Positions 1 through 10,715 of a DNA stretch of 64,000 nt are shown here, piece after piece. The stretch's first letter is position 1. Every line of letters begins with the position of its first letter. A model generated the notes under the pieces. That model searched no databases. It saw only the letters and a program-made list of their open reading frames with translations, and was not told where the DNA came from. The position numbers and the translations under genes are program-made. Where the stretch lies: NCBI GenBank assembly GCA_030374805.1, contig JARGSG010000081.1:186001-250000 (forward strand), given 5' to 3'. The DNA comes from Gracilaria gracilis (Eukaryota > Rhodophyta > Florideophyceae > Gracilariales > Gracilariaceae).

Positions 1-467
1 GCGTTCGTCATTCATGGAAGCACTTGTATCAAATATTATGGTTTGAGGTTAGTTTGTTATATCTTTCTTTCGACAAAATGACAGTCCAGCTTAAACGTAC
101 TTGAGTGTTAATGATTGAGAGTTCTCCCATCCAAAGCAGATTATAAAAGCGGATTGAGTTAGTCGCTTGAATATAAGCTGAAGAGAACATAGACCTCATT
201 AAATTCTTCTTTGCGAACATCAGTTATGAAAATACGTACATGCACAAGTAGCGCAATGCTCAATTGGAGTTGTGCCTAACTGCAGTATCTGCCGCATGGA
301 TGATGAACGCCGACAGAGACTTCGTTTTAGGACGTATTACTTCGTCGTTTCTAGTACAATTGTTCTCACCTAAGCTCTTATGCCCCCCAACAGCGTTCCC
401 CGTAATATCCTGCTGCATGGCTGGTAGCTCACTGAGCCACAGTTCGGTCACTGTGACCAGCCGTGAT
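1..467. other. no convincing gene
   Basis: Only short uninformative frames are open on both strands. The segment lies downstream of the kinase remnant that ends at 468 on the minus strand and may hold its 3' UTR. I see no repeat, RNA gene or domain signature. Confidence 0.5.
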
Positions 468-1567
468 CTACCGGTATATCAAAAGCTCCGATGCAGGTGG
501 CCTCCTTCTTGGATTGTGGTCTGTGCTAAGAACAATGAAGACAGCAAGTTCTGAGGACACGCATTCCTCGATAAGAGATACTGCTGGAGTACCTTCTACA
601 GCATCAACAATCTCGAAGAACTGATGAAGACTGTCAAACGGAGCCCTTCCAAGCGCACATTCGATGACCACCATTCCTAGTCCCCATATGTCACTAGCAT
701 GCGTGTACTTGTTCCCGCGAAGCCTTTCTGGTGACAGGTAGGCAAATGTTCCGAAGAATGTCTCCGTTTGAGAGGTTTTTCCCTCCCCAATACTATTGCC
801 GTTCGCCTTTCTTTCCTTCAGATCTCTAGCCAATCCGAAGTCACCGAGCTTGGCACGACCAACTCTGGACGACATTAGAATGTTTGCCGTCTTAACGTCA
901 CGATGCAAGACATGATTCTCATGAAGGAACGAAGGCCAAGGAGGCAGTGTTCGGTTATGTTGCGCAGCACTGGTTCAGGGATTTTTCCATATTGGGAGAC
1001 CACATCGTGCAAAGAACCGCGGTCCATATACTCAAGAACAATATGAACCCCATTCATGCCGTCATAGAACGCTCCATGTGAACGCAATAAGAATCTACTC
1101 TCGTGGCTGATGAGTGTCGTCAACTCTTTCTTTAGTCCTTCTCGTTTCTTCTCATCAAAAACGTTTATTCTCTTCACCGCAACAAACCTTCTTGTCGGTC
1201 CATGCCATGCGAGATATAGAGAACCAGTTATACCTCTCCCTAGTGTACCGTTTCCGCGAATAGTACGCACGCGCGTGAATTCATCCAGACTTCGAACAAT
1301 GATAAGATTTTTGCTCGAAGTGGGAACCCCATCGTTGTACATGCAATTGGAATTTTTTCTAACGAGCTTTTCAGGTGTTCCTTCCAAGCCGTTCAGCGAT
1401 ATCACAAATCCTCCGTGTACATAGGCATCCTCAATCTGTAGTATGAAGCTGTCTGCCGCGAATTCAGTGCTTGCGGTACTGAGATCGTGCAGCGTCCATT
1501 CGCTTTTCGGATTGTCGGCGTGTGCTAGATCATGGGCTCCACGTATTTGGGTTGAAGAAGCTCTTGG
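468..1567 (-). pseudogene. MAPKK-like serine/threonine kinase domain, frameshifted
   Basis: Two overlapping minus-strand frames together encode one protein kinase domain. The upstream frame (1567 to 875) has a Gly-rich loop (GRGITG), the VAIK-type lysine (FVAVKRI), an alphaC region and the hinge (VLEYMDRGSL). The downstream frame (908 to 468) has the catalytic loop HRDVKTANIL, the DFG motif (LGDFGLA), a GTFAYLSPERL activation-segment end, the APE-like site and the lobe ending in RRRPPASELL. This order and the HRDVK/SPERL wording fit the STE7/MAPKK group, which phosphorylates MAP kinases in the cytoplasm. The frame changes once, near 905-940, just before HRD, where a single-base deletion explains the shift. 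Before the kinase the frame is open back to an in-frame TGA at 1568-1570. It is a pseudogene unless the indel is a sequence error. Confidence 0.8.
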
Positions 1568-3074
1568 TCAGTCTCTGTGAGGTGATTGAAAACTTTAACG
1601 CCGGTTCCATCAGCAATTCTAGCTGAGAATGCTTTCCACACACCATTTTGCTGTTTGAGGAGAGAACTCTTCGATTAACCAGCGCCACTGAAAGCAGAAT
1701 TAGACGATTGTGATCCCAACTTTGAAAAAAGTGGTTGATCAGTGGTTATTACGCTCTGCTCGAGTCCATTCCATCTGGTTGCATGCCTTGATGTTTCCTG
1801 TCCTACGAGCCCAACGTATACGATGCTATTTTCTTTGATGGCTCGACGTTTTCCAGATGAATTTCTTACGCTCTTGAAGGAAATATTCGTAGAATTGTTA
1901 TCCGTCGAAGCGGGAACCTTGAGAAGAGGTAAATTCAACCGCATCCGACGCTTCAAGGAAGAGCTTCGCTTCCCAGAAGTAGACTGGCTCCTTCCTAAGG
2001 GCAGAGCAGGCTCTCGTTCGCGCATGGGACATGCATGATCTGACGATGAACGCTGTCCGACGGGTGTGGTGTCAAAGTCCGGAACCTGTCCCGCCGATGA
2101 CGAACGTTGGCAGAGACTTTGTTTCTGAATGTCTTCCTTCATTTTCTTTGGGACAGTTTTTCTTCCCAGCGGTGATAAAGAACTAGCGATTCTTTGTGCA
2201 TGAGATCTCGGTGCCGAAAGACTGCTCGCAGCGCGAGGTTGTGCTGAACCACGAAGTGCATGTTGAGGCTCTGCTTTAGTTTCAAGCGTGTTACCGGCGA
2301 TTTGTGGCACAGACGAGCGAGCAGGTCGCTTGGAATCGTCTTCACGGCAAAAGAGGTGTTCAACGCTTGACATGACGCGACTTGTTCATGGGCGACAGAG
2401 CGATTTGGAAGTTCTGTTCGTTTTCGGAGGGGGGGCGTTTCGCAACGAGATGGAATCGGCCTACTGAGACCCATATTGACTTTGGTGTAGGCAGCGTCTC
2501 GTTGAATCTTGGCGGAGAGGGTGGTATGAGCAAGAGCTTCACGGGCTGTAGCAGTAGAGTTGGACGAACGGGTAGGAGGGAGAGAATCTGAATCCAGCTG
2601 TGACGGTTGGAAACGGAAGCTGAGAGAACGCGATGAGTGTTCAAGAAGGTTGTTTATTCTGTTGCTGCGGACACCACGGCGTGAGAAAAGACTCTCCGAA
2701 ACGGTTGAATATTTGGGAGATCGATCGGGAAGCACGTCTCGATGACCGGTTGTAAGAGAGGCAGACAATTGTGACGACTCTCAGCGCGGGTCGGACAAAC
2801 GGTCGTTGGAGCGGCGGAGTCGGAGCAAGTGACGGCTGGCATGGCAGGATTTGGATGGAGAGAAAGAGCTGCTGGAGTGTGGATCGATAGACGGCGACGA
2901 GAGGGCGAGCTTGGAGGTGAAGGACGCAAGGAGAAAGTCGGTGGAGTCGACCTTGAGAGCAGTGGTGTCGGCGGAGACTGGCTGCTGCGAGTTGGCGGTG
3001 GAGAATGAATCTTCGGAGATGCGAAGGGAGCGGGTCTTGGAGCGAATACTGTGAAAGACGTCTGAGAGGCCCAT
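1525..3074 (-). pseudogene. Ser-rich N-terminal region of the kinase gene, interrupted
   Basis: Minus-strand frames upstream of the kinase domain are rich in Ser, Arg, Pro and Thr, as is usual for disordered N-terminal extensions of MAPKK/MAPKKK proteins. A good start is the ATG at 3074 (MGLSDVF, in a GGCCATGG context), followed by a Ser-rich frame to 2781. Coding character then passes through frames at 2768-2360 and 2373-1675, ends at an in-frame TAA (1675-1677), and continues in the same frame (VWKAFSARIADG) to a TAG at 1525-1527. The kinase frame overlaps there. The gene would therefore need several frame changes plus one stop bypass. Linkage to the kinase rests on colinearity and composition, not on a recognised domain. 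Confidence 0.45.
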
Positions 3075-3453
3075 GGCCGGAAGGAAAGAGAAGGGGAGGG
3101 GAGGGGAAGGGAGGGGGGGTGATGGTGTTGCAGACGGGACGGAGCGAGACGGAGCTGGACGGATTGGAGTTTTAGTTGTGAGGGAAAGTATTAAACAGTG
3201 CGTAGCGAAGCAACAGGCGTCAGTGCGACGCGTGCTGTGCCACTTGTGTGGCGATGACAAGTGCACCGTGGGCGGTCCGAGGCGGCATGCGTGCGCGCAC
3301 GGACGGGGCGCACGGTGATCATCTCGCGCTCGAGCGGCAGCGCCGCTAATCGGCACATTGTATGTTTGGCGCCATGTGTGGCTTGCCAATGATGTGTTCA
3401 AATCGGTGCGCTTGCGCGCGTTGCGCTCCTAGACGAGCGCGCCTGCGTCGCGG
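3075..3453. promoter_or_regulatory. divergent intergenic region with C-rich/G-rich tract
   Basis: About 380 bp separate the minus-strand ATG at 3074 from the plus-strand ATG at 3454, so this is the likely shared promoter of the kinase gene and the LYR gene. At about 3085-3118 the plus strand is almost pure purine with repeated GGGG blocks. Read on the minus strand this is a pyrimidine tract just upstream of the start codon, as in many 5' UTRs. A CCAAT lies near 3388. The rest is CpG-rich. No TATA box is obvious. Confidence 0.35.
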
Positions 3454-3882
3454 ATGGCTGCGCGCTGCGCTCAAATGACCATCGCGCCTTCTCCCACACC
3501 CGTGCTCGAGCTGTATCGCGGCTTGCTGCGCGCGGTGCGCCTTTACTCTAGCACCAAGAGAGATGCGTTGGCGCAGACCGTCAGAGAAGGTGCGTTGCTC
3601 ATCTACTATTTCTGTGTTAGCTCTCACGTGCGAATGAGCTCCTTTTCTCATCCCGCCAGAAACGTACCGACACGATCAGCCGCCCATCTGCATCTCTCGT
3701 AACCTAACCGTCGTCGCTCTCATGCCAATCTTGCCATGGATTTCAGGAAGAATCGCAGCATTTCGGGAACACAGCTGGAGAAGGCTCTGTGGCTGGGTGA
3801 AATGGAACTGCAGCGCTTACAAAAATGGATTCCCACCAGCAAACAGATGACCAATGGGAGCGACATGGATATCAAGCTGTAG
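3454..3882 (+). CDS. LYR-motif (Complex1_LYR) protein, probably two exons
   Basis: The ATG at 3454 opens a frame with VLELYRGLLRAVRL, the LYR signature near the N-terminus, followed by a basic helix ending TVRE near 3587. A GTGCGT donor follows. The region to 3745 has a CTAAC branch-like site (about 3703), a pyrimidine stretch and an acceptor TTTCAG. The sequence after it reads FRKNR, then LEKALWLGEMELQRL to a TAG at 3880-3882, which is the expected second half of an LYR protein (R..FR.N, then amphipathic helices). LYR proteins of the LYRM4/ISD11 and complex I/II assembly type act in mitochondria with acyl carrier protein in Fe-S or respiratory assembly. The simple GT-AG join leaves the second exon one base out of phase, so there is a small indel or another splice site. 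Confidence 0.5.
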
Positions 3883-4383
3883 AAAACCTTATGCGTTTGC
3901 GTCAGAGACGTACACGCCAACAAGTGACACATCGACTTCATTAACGAAATGTTTCCATACTGTTGTCCTCCTTGCCCGATTAACCAATTGCCACAAATTT
4001 CACAATCAGATTGTGACAAGCCGCACATTTACGTACAGTACAGGTGTCGTCTGCCTGCTGAATAACCTCTTTAACTAACGTCAATGCACCAAAAAAACGC
4101 TTCAGTACGTGCCGCCTGCGGGCGTGGCGGCTATAGTACAAGCATGTGCGCCATACCTTCATTGAGCGTCAACAACTTCACATCACGCCGCCTGGCGTGT
4201 CATTGTCATTTTGCCTCTGCACACAAACAACGCTTTGTCCTTCAGCCCTTCCCACGCTTCGAAACAGCTTTCATTTGCGACCGAATCTATCACCTTCCAA
4301 GTCGCATTCAGAGACAATTGTCATCATGATCATGATAATTCTCTATATTCAATGATTAATCAGTCCCACACTCTTCCCCTCAC
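3883..4383. other. no gene seen
   Basis: Downstream flank of the LYR gene. The frames are short and without family signal. It probably contains 3' UTRs of two convergent genes. Confidence 0.4.
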
Positions 4384-5000
4384 TTAACCAGACTGCAACG
4401 GCACCACAGTTCCATTTCTTGGACACGGAGGCGCTTTCTTCAAAGAAAGTGGAGTGCGAGACGCGTGAAACTCTGCCTTTCCGCTCTCAGACTTGCGTAC
4501 TCGTCCAGCCTTGAGTGTTTCCTTAGTTAGAGGCTCCGATAGTTGATGTTGCTTTCTCTTATCGCGCCGCAAGTTTTTTGTCTGCTTCGTTTCTTCTTAT
4601 TTTTACGTTTTAACACCATTTGTGAATCATGTCTTTTTTCGCCTTTATTGAGTTTGTTTGTCCTTCTATTTTGGTTGACATCAGCGTCCCCTACTGGCAC
4701 AAATCCCTTTTCCCAGCATCGAAAGTCAGCATTTTGCCCTTCAGTCATACGACGCAATACGTCTTCTCCCCATTCACAATCACTGTCAGAACCCTCCCCT
4801 CCTTTGCTTTCGATAACTGCAGCTTGATCGTTTTGTTGGGTCTGACCGCGAGAACGAGATTCTTTTTCAATTGCTTGTTTTGTTTGGACCATATGGTCTC
4901 TTTTAAATCTCTTTCCAATAGCTCGTGCCCTTGACTCCACTTGGTCGTCATCACTACTTTCAGCACCGTGCCCATCCTTTTTTTTAACCGCATAAGCTTA
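4384..5000 (-). pseudogene. Lys/Arg/Glu-rich, probably nuclear protein, frameshifted
   Basis: On the minus strand a frame from about 5000 to 4527 is highly charged: an acidic SSDDD patch, a long Lys/Arg/Gln region, then a dense basic run (RKNKKKRSRQK) typical of nuclear or nucleolar localisation. Near 4590 the frame appears to shift by one base into a second charged frame (starting NLRRDKRKQ) that ends with PPCPRNGTVV and a stop at 4384. I do not recognise the family. Basic low-complexity composition is shared by ribosome-biogenesis and RNA-binding proteins, so function is open. A GTAAG lies just upstream at about 5006 and could be a splice donor of an earlier exon. Confidence 0.4.
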
Positions 5001-5598
5001 CCTTCTTAGGGCGTTCCCCAGCCTCCTGCTCGCCTCAAATGCACCCCCTGATTAGGATTTGCACCAACTCCAAGGCTGGTGAGCAAGTAAGTGAGGGTTA
5101 GAAAGAGCAATGTTTAAATGAGACCAAGAGTGCGGCCACGTACCGTGCAGGTCGGGGAATATACTTCTCAGGAGGCTCCTCGTGTTCGGACTAACGGTCG
5201 TCATGCTGAGCTATGAAGGATCTGACTGCGGCAAACGCACTTCCGTCATGTTCAAACTGTGCCATGTTTGTGCTGGGAGGCACTTTCGACGTTTGGTGCT
5301 GTTTTTTTACAGCTGATGATTACCATCCGCTGTGTGGGCCACCGAATTGCCGTCATCGATCGTTGGTCCAGAAGTTCAATTTGCAAAAGACCCGAAATAT
5401 ATTCATGAGTTGGAAGTTCCAACTTGGAACAACGAATCAGGAGGTCCCAGCTGGATGAAGACGAGCGCGCCGCGCGCCAGCTCATGAAGATAAGTCATCT
5501 GCTTTTAAAACCACCTCTGGTTCTTGACTTCACATTCTTCTCACTGGGTTGCAAATTGCAACTTTGCTCTGCAAAGTTGTGACAAATACCTCCACATT
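5001..5598. other. intergenic, no supported gene
   Basis: Short frames only. A stretch near 5225-5310 on the plus strand reads CGKRTS and KLCHVCAGRHF before a stop; this is too little to call a zinc-binding protein. Confidence 0.4.
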
Positions 5599-6612
5599 AT
5601 GAAATAGAACGGTCAACTCCCTGTGATCGACATCAACCCACTGTTTAATGAGTCAGCACATAATTTTTCACATCACGATGACATTGGTGAACAGCTCAAG
5701 AGTGCCTTTGAACGAACCGGTTTAGCATACTTGCGTTTCAGCGGAGAAAGTCGAAATCTACTTGAAGCGGCCATTGCTTCTGCGATGCAGTCACTTCAAA
5801 CATTCTTTCACCAGCCTGCGTTCTTTAAAAACCTCTCAGTTTGCAGACACTGGTCTCCTGGTGTTAGCTGTGGTTATCTCGCCCATGCAGCCGAGTCTGG
5901 GTCAGATGAGCTAGAATGAAAGGAGGGTTATAGTAGGTTATATGAATGGAATCAAGACGAGAAACCATCAAAATGTTTCGAAGCGTACAATATATGGCCG
6001 CAAAACGGTGCCAATATGCGACGAAACCTTACGCACGCATTTGAATCCCTGCACAAAGTGACTAAGCTGTTATGTCGAACCATTTCGAACGTTCTGGACG
6101 CTCTGAACGATTCAGCCCTACCTGATCTTGAGTCTTTATGCGGCGCGGGCAAGTCTTTGTCACTGATGCGAGCTTTTCATTACTTTGAAAAAGATCGAAG
6201 TCGAATGGCTACAGGATCCAGTTCTCACACGGATTGGGGCTTCATCACTCTGGTTGCGCAGCAAGACGGAACGGAAAGTGCATTACAAGATTTTCTTGAT
6301 GGCATGTAGAAGGACGTTCCCCCCATCCCAAATAAACTTTTTGTGAACTGTTCCAACTTTCTATCATTGCTTTCAAATGGATTTCTACGTAGTCCGTTGC
6401 ACCAAGTGACACTATCAAGCACAGAACGAACAAGCTTGGTTTTCTTTCAATATCCAGGTTACAATACCTCTATGCCAGAAGAGGGCCATGTTGAGGGCTT
6501 GAGTTTACTGAAAGACCAGAGCACCAGAGGAAATAGCCGAACGCTGTCGACAAAAAACAAGTGCTTCGGGGACTTCATCGTTGAGAAGTGGGCACAAGTC
6601 AGTCGGGTGTAG
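5599..6612 (+). pseudogene. 2-oxoglutarate/Fe(II) oxygenase (IPNS-like), three in-frame stops
   Basis: One frame of exactly 338 codons runs from the ATG at 5599 to the TAG at 6610-6612 with no frameshift. It reads as a soluble non-haem iron dioxygenase of the isopenicillin N synthase/DIOX fold. The N-terminal strand is LPVIDI. The iron ligands are visible as HTD (codons 210-212) and the distal His in SPLHQV (codon 268), and an ERTS motif supplies the RxS that binds 2-oxoglutarate. The frame is broken by TAG at 5605 (codon 3), TGA at 5917 and TAG at 6307. In the family the third position, within DG..(W)..VPPIP, is usually Trp, so TGG to TAG is likely. The family uses 2OG and O2 to hydroxylate or desaturate small molecules; the substrate is unknown. 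Probably a young pseudogene; readthrough is not excluded. Confidence 0.8.
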
Positions 6613-6784
6613 TGATTTCAGGGAAAGAAGCTCGCAGAGGAAGAACCGTGAGCCATCTTGCAGTCCGACGAGACAGAAAGCACATGAAGCAAGGAGGGTT
6701 TGGAATGTTCTCGTTCTTCTGCCACTTGAGTATTCGGCGCGATAACTTGCGCAATACACACCAACGACAATCGAAAGTCGCAAG

Positions 6785-7087
6785 TCATTTGTGAGACACT
6801 GTGATTCTGTCTCCGACTTCGAGAATGACGCCTTCGTAACCACGCAGAGGCTTTGCGAATGGGTGGGGCGGAGCAGGATAAAAACCAATGAGTTCACCTC
6901 TCATTATTTTGTTACTTCCAAGACGATGCGGGATAACTTCCTGTACGCCACGCGCATGTGCAACTTCTCCAACTTGCATCATGGTGAGTGAGAAGTCTAG
7001 TCGTGCATTGCGAACAGGAAGAAAGGCTACTAAAATGTTCGGAAGAGCTTCACTGTTGATCACAATTGAAGCTACCAATAATAGCAC
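6785..7087 (-). CDS. small unknown protein or fragment
   Basis: A minus-strand frame of about 100 codons with natural protein composition, including VGEVAHARGVQEVIPHR and ending VILEVGDRITVSHK. The N-terminus is hydrophobic (LLLVASIVI) and could be a signal peptide, but no ATG precedes it in frame; the first usable codon is GTG. I recognise no family. It lies convergent to the oxygenase gene, with about 170 bp between them. It may be an exon or a remnant of a longer gene. Confidence 0.35.
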   Translation of the reverse strand: MLLLVASIVINSEALPNILVAFLPVRNARLDFSLTMMQVGEVAHARGVQEVIPHRLGSNKIMRGELIGFYPAPPHPFAKPLRGYEGVILEVGDRITVSHK

Positions 7088-7166
7088 AACCGCCCTTCAC
7101 TCAAAACAGCATCTGGTTTTATTCTCTGTTTGCATCCCATCATAACACCTGCTGACGGCGGCAGCC

Positions 7167-8070
7167 ATGGAAGAAGCGAAGTCTGCGATGGAACGAGTTC
7201 CACTTTTGGAGAACTCGTCGGAAAATTTAAAGACGAGTCCACAATCTCAGTCTCGCCCTATAGAACACGACCAGATTTCAAGCACGGAACTTTCATTTCA
7301 AACGGAGCGTATTGATCCGCCAAAGTTTATCCACCGCATCATGAACTGTATAAATACCATGTTTCCGTACTTTTGTCATAAATATGGCTACATCTTTCTT
7401 AGCTTTCTTTCATTCGTGATGCTTCATTGTGACATCGTGTGTGACGGAGGTTTCCAACTACTTGCGTTTTACTACACTGGTGTGCTGAACCTTTACGTTC
7501 TGACTGCCTGTCTTCTTTATGCACCTGCGTTCTTTGCCATATCCATCATCCGCGAAGAAATTTTGCAGAACGGAACGTCAAGATCGGGCGCTGGACCTCG
7601 CCTCACACATGAGGTTGCTTTTGCGTACTTGATATCCACTTTGTTTTGAATCTCCTCCGTACTTCAGCGACTTCTCATGCACGGTGACAACTTGATTTCC
7701 TACAAATTGATGTGGATAAGTATTAGGGGCACAGCCATGTTTTACTACTGCCTTCTCATCCCTGAAGTCTTGTTTGCGAGCGTTTCCAATGTGCATAGAG
7801 CGAGGCGTCGAGAGGAGAAGTTGGAGAGAGAACGAGCGAACCAGCCTTTCTGGATTGCACGATATGAGTCTCTTCGCGGCAACGGTGACGATGTTCCAAA
7901 CGTATGAAATGGTGCAGTGCATTGAAATGCGACATGAAGGAGTCCCTTTTACGATTACGGGCCTGTATGAACGCCCTATCACGTTTAATTTTCCAACACG
8001 AATGATTGCGAACGAAAGTCCAGGATTCTCTGGAAATCCCTCAAGAAACAAAGAGGAAGAAGCTAGCTAG
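7167..8070 (+). pseudogene. multi-pass membrane protein, interrupted
   Basis: The ATG at 7167 opens a frame with a hydrophilic N-terminus of about 50 residues containing Ser/Gln-rich text, then hydrophobic helices (for example YIFLSFLSFVML and LNLYVLTACLLYAPAFFAI). An in-frame TGA at 7647-7649 interrupts, but the same frame continues with further hydrophobic text (FYYCLLIPEVLF) and a charged RRREEKLERER segment to about 7860. There the reading moves by one base into a frame (SLFAATVTMF, ending NKEEEAS) that stops at 8068-8070. Trp would fit the TGA position. No family recognised. At least three or four transmembrane segments, so a membrane location is well supported. Confidence 0.5.
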
Positions 8071-8372
8071 AAATCGGAGTTGTAAACATTGGAGTCCATA
8101 ACATCCTGTGGAGGCAGTTTGGTGTACAAAGATGTTGTCAAATAATCTGTGTATTTGCAAATGTTAGTCATATCAACCATGAAAAGCGTTTCTTCGAAGA
8201 TGAAGAGCACACGTGCACTGCAGCTAGACACTTCTCCAGAAATCTTGGCTACTAGTCAGAAATCCTTTATAAGACGCATCACCAACAGAGCCGGGCGCTC
8301 CAATACAAGTTTGTAAACAGAGCTGCATACCCAGCGGACATCTGGCACCCAGTATTTTTCTCGCTACATTTT
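8071..8372. other. intergenic upstream of the oxygenase-like gene
   Basis: The plus frame of the next gene is open back to a TAG near 8252, so the true start of that gene may lie in this segment. No promoter motif was recognised. Confidence 0.35.
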
Positions 8373-10408
8373 TTGACACATCAACAAGATGTCCACGGCA
8401 CATCCATAATCCCAGCAATTCGTCCGAAGCGCATCCAATATGCATCCGAGGCGCATCAACATGCCTCACTGAGCACGTTGGAGGAAGCATACAACCGTAA
8501 GGTGCAAGTGACGAAGTTCGATTTGCGCACTCTTCGCGAGTACCTCGCAACACAGGCAGCTCGCCTTGAAATGGCCACAACCACGATTCGATGGGAAGGG
8601 AAGATATCGAAAAGGATATGGATTACCCGTGATAAGCTTACGAAAAGCTTAGGGATCGATATGTTTCGACCTCTCACGGATAATAGAGCCCCCGCGGAAG
8701 CGCAGCCGGTGCAGACAAATGAGCCTACCAACAGTAATATGGCTACACGATTGAAGAATGGTGGGACTAAGGTCCCTTCATGCGCGGAAGTGGAGGTAGA
8801 GGAGGCAGTACAGATCAGAAGTAGCGTGAGAAGGAGCTCGAGAAGAAGCCGTCGAAGAAGGAATGTAAGGAGTGATGTGAACCCAAGCCAGCGGAAGAAA
8901 GCAAGGACAGAAGAAGTTCAACTGGTTCCAGGGGATGTCATCTCTCATTTGCGAGACCTTGATACGAAAGCAGTTAGGAACTTCTTGCGAACGCATAACA
9001 TATCTATCAACAGCGACGCAGATTCCGATGGAGAGCCGAATGCGGTAACGTCGGCAGAAGACACTGACCCATTCGATGATACGGTTTCGACAGTGTTGGC
9101 GTCAGACCTGAATAAGGCGGAAGAGGTAACACACGAGGGCGACCATTCATGGTTGAAGTTGGTGAAATCGATACCGAGCACGTGGCCGAGTGGAGGAGAG
9201 AATGATATTAAGTCTCTTTACCCTTGAATGGATGCAATCCATCTCCGAAAGGAGCATCGAGGACATTTGTTACAGGCGAAGGAATTTCAAGGTGTGCGTC
9301 ACGCAGTCTTTTGGCATGCAGCATATCATGGACACAAGCTGATGAACGAGACTATACGAGGAGTTGAGCTGGATGAGGAGACGTTATGGACGGACGCAGT
9401 AAAGAACGACAGTCTGGCGTACATTTTCTTTGTGAAGAAGAGGGCCGAACTAAAAGAAAGAGGGTTCTGTGTGCTAGAGGGTTTTGCGTCAGACGGAAAG
9501 TTGGTGGAGGTGACTGAAAGCTCGAGCAAACTTATTGCTAGGGATGTTAATGTGGATATGCTGGACTTCTTCCGAAGGGACGTCGAGGCTGCACGGGACC
9601 TGAGGATACTCGAGAACTGAATTACATGGATACCTATCATCAACGCAGACAATGGGAGATACATGACTACGAGGAGAGGTATGGTGGATGAGATGGAGGG
9701 ACACCCAGAGAGACATCTGCTCGTGAAGAAGAGAGCGCTGCTGGATGCCCGTCTGGGACAGATATGCGCTTCTTTGGGTTTACAAGACAATACGCATGTG
9801 AATGAGAGAATTTATGCGCCGAAGACCGGAGGAAGGATCTTATGCACAGGAGTGGGCTGCGAGCGGCAGCAGTTGCATACAGATTTCCCGACTCTGACGA
9901 ACGAAGAGAAGCTGGGGGAAAGAAGAATCCGGGTTACTTTCTTATGGTTTCCGGAAGTGTCTCGTTCTCTATTTGGATACGTGAATGGTCTAACAATCAC
10001 TACGAAGTTACTCCAAAGGAATTTGAAGGGTTGGCCCGAGGTGTGGTGGTGAGATAGTTCTTTGTCCCGCCGATGTCCATCTTTATTGGAAAAGGAGACG
10101 TATTTCATGCAGGTGCGGCAAGCAAGGATGGCAGGTTTCCTGATACGCCATTGTTTCGTTACCATATGTATATGGTGCCGGAAAAGTACAGTCTGCCGGA
10201 TGTGGTACACCTAAACAAGGACTTCCGACCGAAGTTTAAAAAAGACGAGGACCTATTCGACACGAAGGAGAAAAAGAACAACTCGCGCGAAATCTAGACC
10301 GACGAGGAGGACGAGGACGTCCTGCTGGACGAGGATGAGGATGACGAAGAAGAGAAATATGAAGGGGAGGAGATTGAACAAGCGATTGAAGATGGGGAAG
10401 AAGACTGA
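8373..10408 (+). pseudogene. nuclear 2OG-Fe(II) oxygenase-like protein with basic N-terminal and acidic C-terminal regions, interrupted
   Basis: A colinear coding path of about 680 codons. The first part (to TGA 9225) has an Arg/Ser-rich patch (RRSSRRSRRRR), then KKAR, suggesting nuclear import. The middle (9228-9620) contains ERGFCVLEGF, like the strand that opens phytanoyl-dioxygenase-type folds. The last third has QQLHTDFP, the probable H-x-D iron site, then after a one-base shift (about 9900) GYFLMVSGSVSFSIW, FFVPPMSIFIGKGDVFHAGAA with the distal His, and FRYHMYMV with a possible 2OG-binding Arg. A very acidic tail ends at TGA 10406-10408. In-frame stops sit at 9225 (TGA), 9618 (TGA), 10055 (TAG) and 10295 (TAG), yet the frame resumes each time. 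The oxygenase call rests on motif spacing; the substrate is unknown. It could modify nucleic acid or protein, but that is speculation. Confidence 0.5.
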
Positions 10409-10715
10409 TTGATTACGTGAAGAAGCACATTGGAATTCTTTATAATATAATGCTTGTTATTTTGATGTATTTTATCTTGTGAACACGTTAGTAAATCTCC
10501 TTTTTGTTGAATGTTAGTAGGAACATACTTGTATTTTATGTTGCACTACTGCTGTGGCACTTGACAAATCGAAATATCGATTCACCAGAGTGGGAAGGGT
10601 GCACTGCTGAGAGAGTGTTGGTACTAAATGGGAACACAATGTGTAATATAGGTCTCTGCTCTGTATTTCTAGCCACTCTACTCTGCTAACGTTGATGTTT
10701 TATTTGGTTAGGTTC
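10409..10715. other. AT-rich intergenic region between convergent genes
   Basis: About 300 bp of AT-rich DNA between the 3' ends of the oxygenase-like gene (plus) and the membrane gene (minus). It probably holds both 3' UTRs; a TATAATATAATG run lies near 10,440. No gene seen. Confidence 0.45.

Noticed and set aside
6505-6897. 130-codon minus-strand frame opposite the oxygenase 3' end
   Set aside because: It overlaps the well-supported oxygenase frame on the plus strand and has no family signal.
8224-8580. Minus-strand frame with APGSVGDASY resembling a Harbinger block
   Set aside because: Only one short motif fits, and the plus strand here is open and continuous with the oxygenase-like gene.
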